Assembly (NCBI GenBank): GCA_023399675.1 | Contig: JAEWOM010000286.1 | Location: forward strand, 1-9,329 | Length of the DNA stretch: 9,329 nucleotides | Reading direction: 5' to 3' | From: Bacteroidota bacterium | GTDB lineage: Bacteria; Bacteroidota; Bacteroidia; Flavobacteriales; Weeksellaceae | Part shown: positions 5,968-9,329 of the stretch, one piece after another | Position numbering within the stretch: position 1 is the stretch's first letter | Layout of the letters: each line of letters starts with the position of its first letter | The notes under the pieces: generated by a model | Told to the model about the DNA's origin: nothing | Databases searched by the model: none | The model's input: only the letters and a program-made list of their open reading frames with translations | Translations under genes and position numbers: made by a program

Positions 5968-7851
5968 ATGAGCGAAAATTCTACGGTTCAATATACAGAC
6001 GACAATATTAAAACCCTCGACTGGCAGGAGCATATCCGCCTGCGTCCTGGGATGTATATCGGTAAACTTGGCGACGGTTCGTCAGCCGATGACGGTATCT
6101 ACATCCTGCTGAAGGAAATTATCGATAATTCCATTGACGAATTCCGGATGAAAGCGGGGAAAAGAATTGAAATTAAGCTCGACGAAAAGAAAGTTGTTAT
6201 ACGCGATTTCGGTCGTGGAATTCCACTCGGGAAAATGGTGGATGCTGTTTCCAAAATGAATACCGGAGGTAAGTACGACAGTACGGCCTTCAAAAAATCA
6301 GTCGGGCTGAACGGTGTCGGTACAAAAGCGGTGAATGCACTTTCCGATTATTTCAAAGTACGGTCCTTCCGCGACGGACGCATGAAAGCTGCGGAATTTT
6401 CACGTGGAATTATTACCGAAAACTTTGCTGAGACCGATTCTTCGGACAGAAGCGGAACGGAAATCACATTTACACCGGATCCTGAAATTTTCGTTCATTA
6501 TAAATTCCGGAAAGAGTATATCGAAAGAATGCTTCGGAATTATGCCTATCTCAATCCGGGACTGAAGATCCAGTTCAACGGTGAGATTTTCTTTTCAGAA
6601 AATGGACTGAAGGACTTACTGGAAGAGGAAATTGAAGGCGAAATTCTGTATCCGATTGTTCATCTGAAGGACGATGATATCGAGGTTGCGATTACGCATT
6701 CCGACAAATCGCAAAGTGAAAGCTACTTTTCGTTTGTAAACGGACAGAATACCACACAGGGCGGAACGCACCTGAATGCCTTTAAAGAAGCGTATGTAAA
6801 AACGGTTCGGGAATATTTCAACAAGAGCTTCGAAGCTGCGGACATCCGAAAATCCATCATTGCAGCCATTTCTGTAAATGTAGAAGAGCCCGTTTTCGAA
6901 TCGCAGACCAAAACCAAACTCGGTTCCAATGATATGGGCCCGAAAGGTCCGACGGTACGTACCTTCATCATTGATTTTCTGAAAAATAAACTGGACAATT
7001 TCCTGCATCAGAATCCTGAGGTTGCTGAAGCGATTCAGCGGAAAATCCTGATTTCTGAAAGAGAGAGAAAGGAACTGTCCGGCATCCAGAAACTTGCTCG
7101 TGAAAGAGCGAAAAAAGTCTCTTTACACAACAAAAAACTGCGCGACTGCCGACAGCATTACAACGATCAGAAGGCAGCCCGCAAGTCAGAATCACAGATA
7201 TTCATCACCGAGGGAGATTCTGCATCAGGTTCCATCACCAAATCCAGGGATGTAGATACACAGGCTGTATTTTCGCTGCGGGGAAAGCCGCTGAATTCTT
7301 ATGGACTTACGAAAAGGGTAGTGTACGAAAATGAAGAGTTCAACCTGTTGCAGGCCGCACTTAATATTGAAGATTCCCTGGAGGATTTACGGTATAACCA
7401 GGTCATTATTGCAACCGATGCCGATGTGGACGGCATGCACATCCGTTTGCTGATGATCACTTTTTTTCTGCAGTTTTTTCCTGATTTAATACGAAACGGT
7501 CATCTGTATATTCTGCAGACACCGCTTTTCCGTGTGCGAAATAAGAAAGAAACCAGATACTGTTATTCGGATGCGGAGCGCGTGAAGGCACTGCAGGAAC
7601 TCGGGAAAAATCCGGAAATCACCAGATTTAAGGGGCTTGGAGAGATTTCGCCCGATGAATTCAAACATTTTATAGGCAAAGATATTCGTCTGCAGCCGGT
7701 GGTAATCGGAAAAGATCAGACCGTGGAACAACTGCTCGAATTTTATATGGGTAAAAATACGCCGGATCGCCAGAATTTTATTCTGGAAAATCTGGTAGTG
7801 GAAGATCCTGATATTGAGAGGAAAGAAAAACTTGAAGAAACAGAAACATAA
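5968..7851 (+). CDS. parE: DNA topoisomerase IV subunit B (ParE), type IIA topoisomerase ATPase/TOPRIM subunit
   Basis: ATPase subunit of the A2B2 enzyme that decatenates replicated chromosomes; cytoplasmic and nucleoid associated. From ATG 5968 it has 627 residues, close to ParE length. The GHKL ATPase domain shows Glu50 and Asn54 ([10 protein letters not shown]), DFGRGIP (80-86) and the ATP lid [13 protein letters not shown] (113-125). The transducer lysine is in the QTK loop (313-315). The TOPRIM domain has EGDSA (415-419, Glu415) and DADVDG with metal-binding Asp484, Asp486 and Asp488, followed by RFKGLGE near 554-559. An in-frame GTG at 5929 would add 13 residues, but it is part of the -7 box, so ATG 5968 is chosen. 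The gene lies 46 bases before a membrane-protein gene and shares an operon with parC. A second GyrB of similar size is the main alternative; the linked A subunit and general form favour ParE. Confidence 0.9.
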   Translation: MSENSTVQYTDDNIKTLDWQEHIRLRPGMYIGKLGDGSSADDGIYILLKEIIDNSIDEFRMKAGKRIEIKLDEKKVVIRDFGRGIPLGKMVDAVSKMNTGGKYDSTAFKKSVGLNGVGTKAVNALSDYFKVRSFRDGRMKAAEFSRGIITENFAETDSSDRSGTEITFTPDPEIFVHYKFRKEYIERMLRNYAYLNPGLKIQFNGEIFFSENGLKDLLEEEIEGEILYPIVHLKDDDIEVAITHSDKSQSESYFSFVNGQNTTQGGTHLNAFKEAYVKTVREYFNKSFEAADIRKSIIAAISVNVEEPVFESQTKTKLGSNDMGPKGPTVRTFIIDFLKNKLDNFLHQNPEVAEAIQRKILISERERKELSGIQKLARERAKKVSLHNKKLRDCRQHYNDQKAARKSESQIFITEGDSASGSITKSRDVDTQAVFSLRGKPLNSYGLTKRVVYENEEFNLLQAALNIEDSLEDLRYNQVIIATDADVDGMHIRLLMITFFLQFFPDLIRNGHLYILQTPLFRVRNKKETRYCYSDAERVKALQELGKNPEITRFKGLGEISPDEFKHFIGKDIRLQPVVIGKDQTVEQLLEFYMGKNTPDRQNFILENLVVEDPDIERKEKLEETET

Positions 7852-7897
7852 TGAAATAAAAACTGAAAATTAAACCAAAAACTAAATAATAACCATA

Positions 7898-8392
7898 ATG
7901 AGGCTCTCAAATAAAAACAGAGTGGAGCTTTATCAATTCCTGAACTCGATTGTGCTGATGTCCCTTGCCGTAGGAATTTTTCTGTTTTTTACAGGAATAT
8001 TCGGTATTGACAGGCTGGGACATGCGAAATACCTGCTGATCATTGTTCCGATAGTCATGATCATCGTAATGTATTTACGTGGAAGGCAAATTTTCGAATA
8101 CGACAGCGATGGTGAAGCTTTGAATTTTAAGAACAGAAATGTGCTGCCGTTCATCAGTCACACAGTGAGTGATGAGTTTCCCAAATATAAACTGCTGAAG
8201 TATGAAGTGGTAAATATGCAGCTGTACAAAAAACTGTTCATCACCATCAGCAGTAAGAAAGGTCATCCGATCGTTTTGAACTATGACATTTCGTACCTCA
8301 AAAACAAAGATATTAAGGATTTGAAAACCTCACTGTCCCGGGTAATCAAACAGAATCAAGAAAATAACCGCAAAGAAGCGGCAACAGAATGA
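7898..8392 (+). CDS. Two-helix membrane protein of unknown function in the topoisomerase IV operon
   Basis: A 164-residue protein I do not recognise. It has a short basic N-terminus (RLSNKNR), two hydrophobic helices at about 18-36 and 44-60 joined by a short loop (GIDRLGHAK), and a soluble C-terminal part of about 100 residues. That part opens with RGRQIFEYDSDGEALNFKNRN and alternates short strands before a final charged helix, a pattern resembling bacterial PH-like domains attached to two membrane helices; this is a guess from the pattern only. The basic RGRQ after helix 2 and the basic N-terminus suggest that both ends face the cytoplasm. It starts 46 bases after parE with no promoter or terminator between, and its TGA (8390-8392) overlaps the parC ATG, so it is translated with the topoisomerase genes. 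No catalytic motif or signal peptide is visible. Confidence 0.85.
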   Translation: MRLSNKNRVELYQFLNSIVLMSLAVGIFLFFTGIFGIDRLGHAKYLLIIVPIVMIIVMYLRGRQIFEYDSDGEALNFKNRNVLPFISHTVSDEFPKYKLLKYEVVNMQLYKKLFITISSKKGHPIVLNYDISYLKNKDIKDLKTSLSRVIKQNQENNRKEAATE

Positions 8393-9329
8393 ATGAAGAA
8401 AATCTACAGGAAGGAGAAAGTTTAAGAAAGGTTTCAGGTCTTTATAAAGACTGGTTTTTGGATTACGCTTCTTACGTAATTCTCGACCGCGCCATTCCGT
8501 CTGTGTTCGACGGTTTTAAACCGGTGCAGCGCAGAATCATGCATTCCATGCGTGAACTCGAGGACGGACGTTACAACAAGGTGGCGAATATCGTGGGTAA
8601 CACCATGAAGTACCATCCGCACGGCGATTCCTCTATTACAGATGCCATGGTACAGATCGGTCAGAAGGAGCTGCTGATTGATACACAGGGAAACTGGGGA
8701 AATATTTACACGGGCGATTCAGCAGCAGCAGCTCGTTATATTGAAGCGCGCCTGACGCCGTTCGCACTGGAAGTGGTCTTCAATCCGAAGACTACGGAAT
8801 GGTCCAAATCCTACGACGGACGAAATAATGAACCGATAGATCTGCCGGTGAAATTCCCGCTGCTTTTAGCACAGGGAGTAGAAGGAATCGGTGTCGGACT
8901 GTCCACCAAAATTTTGCCCCATAACTTTAATGAACTGATTACGGCGACCATCGCACACCTGAAAGGAAAGAAATTCCAGATTTTACCTGATTTTCTGACC
9001 GGCGGAATGCTCGATGCCTCGGAATACAATGATGGAGAACGTGGCGGAAAGGTTCGGGCTCGGGCCAGAATTATTCAAAAAGATAAAAATACACTCGCGA
9101 TTACCGAACTTCCTTTTTCGAAAAATACCGGTGAACTGATCGACAGCATTGTTAAGGCGACTGAAAGAGGTAAGATCAAAATCAAAAAAATCGAAGATAA
9201 TACATCCGACAAGGTGGAAATTCTGATCCATCTGCACAGTGATGTTTCTCCTGATAAAACGATCGATGCGCTGTACGCTTTTACCGACTGCCAAGTTTCT
9301 GTTTCTCCGAATGCGTGCGTTATTGTAGG
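8389..9329 (+). CDS. parC: DNA topoisomerase IV subunit A (ParC), N-terminal part, 3' end outside window
   Basis: DNA breakage-reunion subunit that pairs with ParE to unlink daughter chromosomes. The first 313 codons are visible and still open at the window end; full members of this family are usually 800 residues or more. The N-terminal GyrA/ParC core (PF00521) is clear: DWFLDYASYVILDRAIP, the VQRRI arginines, the quinolone-determining segment HPHGDSSITDAM (76-87) with Ser81 and Asp85, and catalytic Tyr117 (bases 8737-8739) in DSAAAARYIEARL. GIGVGLSTKILPHN follows. ATG 8389 overlaps the TGA of the preceding gene as ATGA, so translation is probably coupled; the nearby ATG at 8393 is in another frame. 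GyrA is the alternative, but linkage to a ParE-type subunit supports ParC. The tower and C-terminal beta-propeller domains lie beyond the edge, so that distinction cannot be tested here. Confidence 0.92.
   Translation, partial: MNEENLQEGESLRKVSGLYKDWFLDYASYVILDRAIPSVFDGFKPVQRRIMHSMRELEDGRYNKVANIVGNTMKYHPHGDSSITDAMVQIGQKELLIDTQGNWGNIYTGDSAAAARYIEARLTPFALEVVFNPKTTEWSKSYDGRNNEPIDLPVKFPLLLAQGVEGIGVGLSTKILPHNFNELITATIAHLKGKKFQILPDFLTGGMLDASEYNDGERGGKVRARARIIQKDKNTLAITELPFSKNTGELIDSIVKATERGKIKIKKIEDNTSDKVEILIHLHSDVSPDKTIDALYAFTDCQVSVSPNACVIV

Noticed and set aside
1..9329. A novel defence, mobile or RNA-based system
   Set aside because: Nearly all genes belong to known families on one strand with normal spacing; no repeats, integrase, transposase, reverse transcriptase, CRISPR array or structured RNA is visible. 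The only unrecognised gene is the small membrane protein in the topoisomerase operon.

Overview
The window looks like chromosomal housekeeping and accessory DNA from a member of the Bacteroidota, most likely a flavobacterium of the Chryseobacterium/Kaistella type (family Weeksellaceae). This rests on three things: promoter -7 boxes matching TAnnTTTG, the lack of Shine-Dalgarno sequences before the start codons, and the character of the proteins. The genus is inferred from protein style only. Every gene lies on the + strand and gene density is high; no gap reaches 300 bases.

Layout. (1) 1-1713 is the C-terminal two thirds or so of a P2-type calcium-transporting ATPase, cut by the left edge. 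(2) 1886-3216 is a probable two-gene unit: a classical short-chain dehydrogenase, then an NADPH-dependent FMN reductase, closed by a clear intrinsic terminator (3245-3282). (3) 3311-4447 is an AI-2E/PerM-family membrane permease with its own promoter. Its reading frame is broken by one in-frame TAG at codon 34, which is the most unusual thing in the window. (4) 4482-4883 is a small DoxX-family membrane protein, with a good -7 box before it and an intrinsic terminator after it. (5) 4997-5779 is a TIGR00266/AIM24-family protein. (6) 5968 to the right edge is a topoisomerase IV operon: parE, a two-helix membrane protein of unknown function, and parC. parC overlaps the stop codon of the membrane protein by 3 bases (ATGA) and runs off the window.

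Working together: the dehydrogenase and flavin reductase probably share a transcript and a redox or detoxification role, but no substrate can be named. ParE and ParC form the A2B2 enzyme that decatenates daughter chromosomes; the conserved-looking gene between them is translationally coupled to parC. The remaining genes look like independent one-gene units.

I found no mobile element, CRISPR array, tRNA, rRNA or defence system, and no convincing new biological system. The observations worth following are the interrupted permease, the unknown membrane protein inside the topoisomerase IV operon, and the unusual pattern of ion-site residues in the calcium ATPase.
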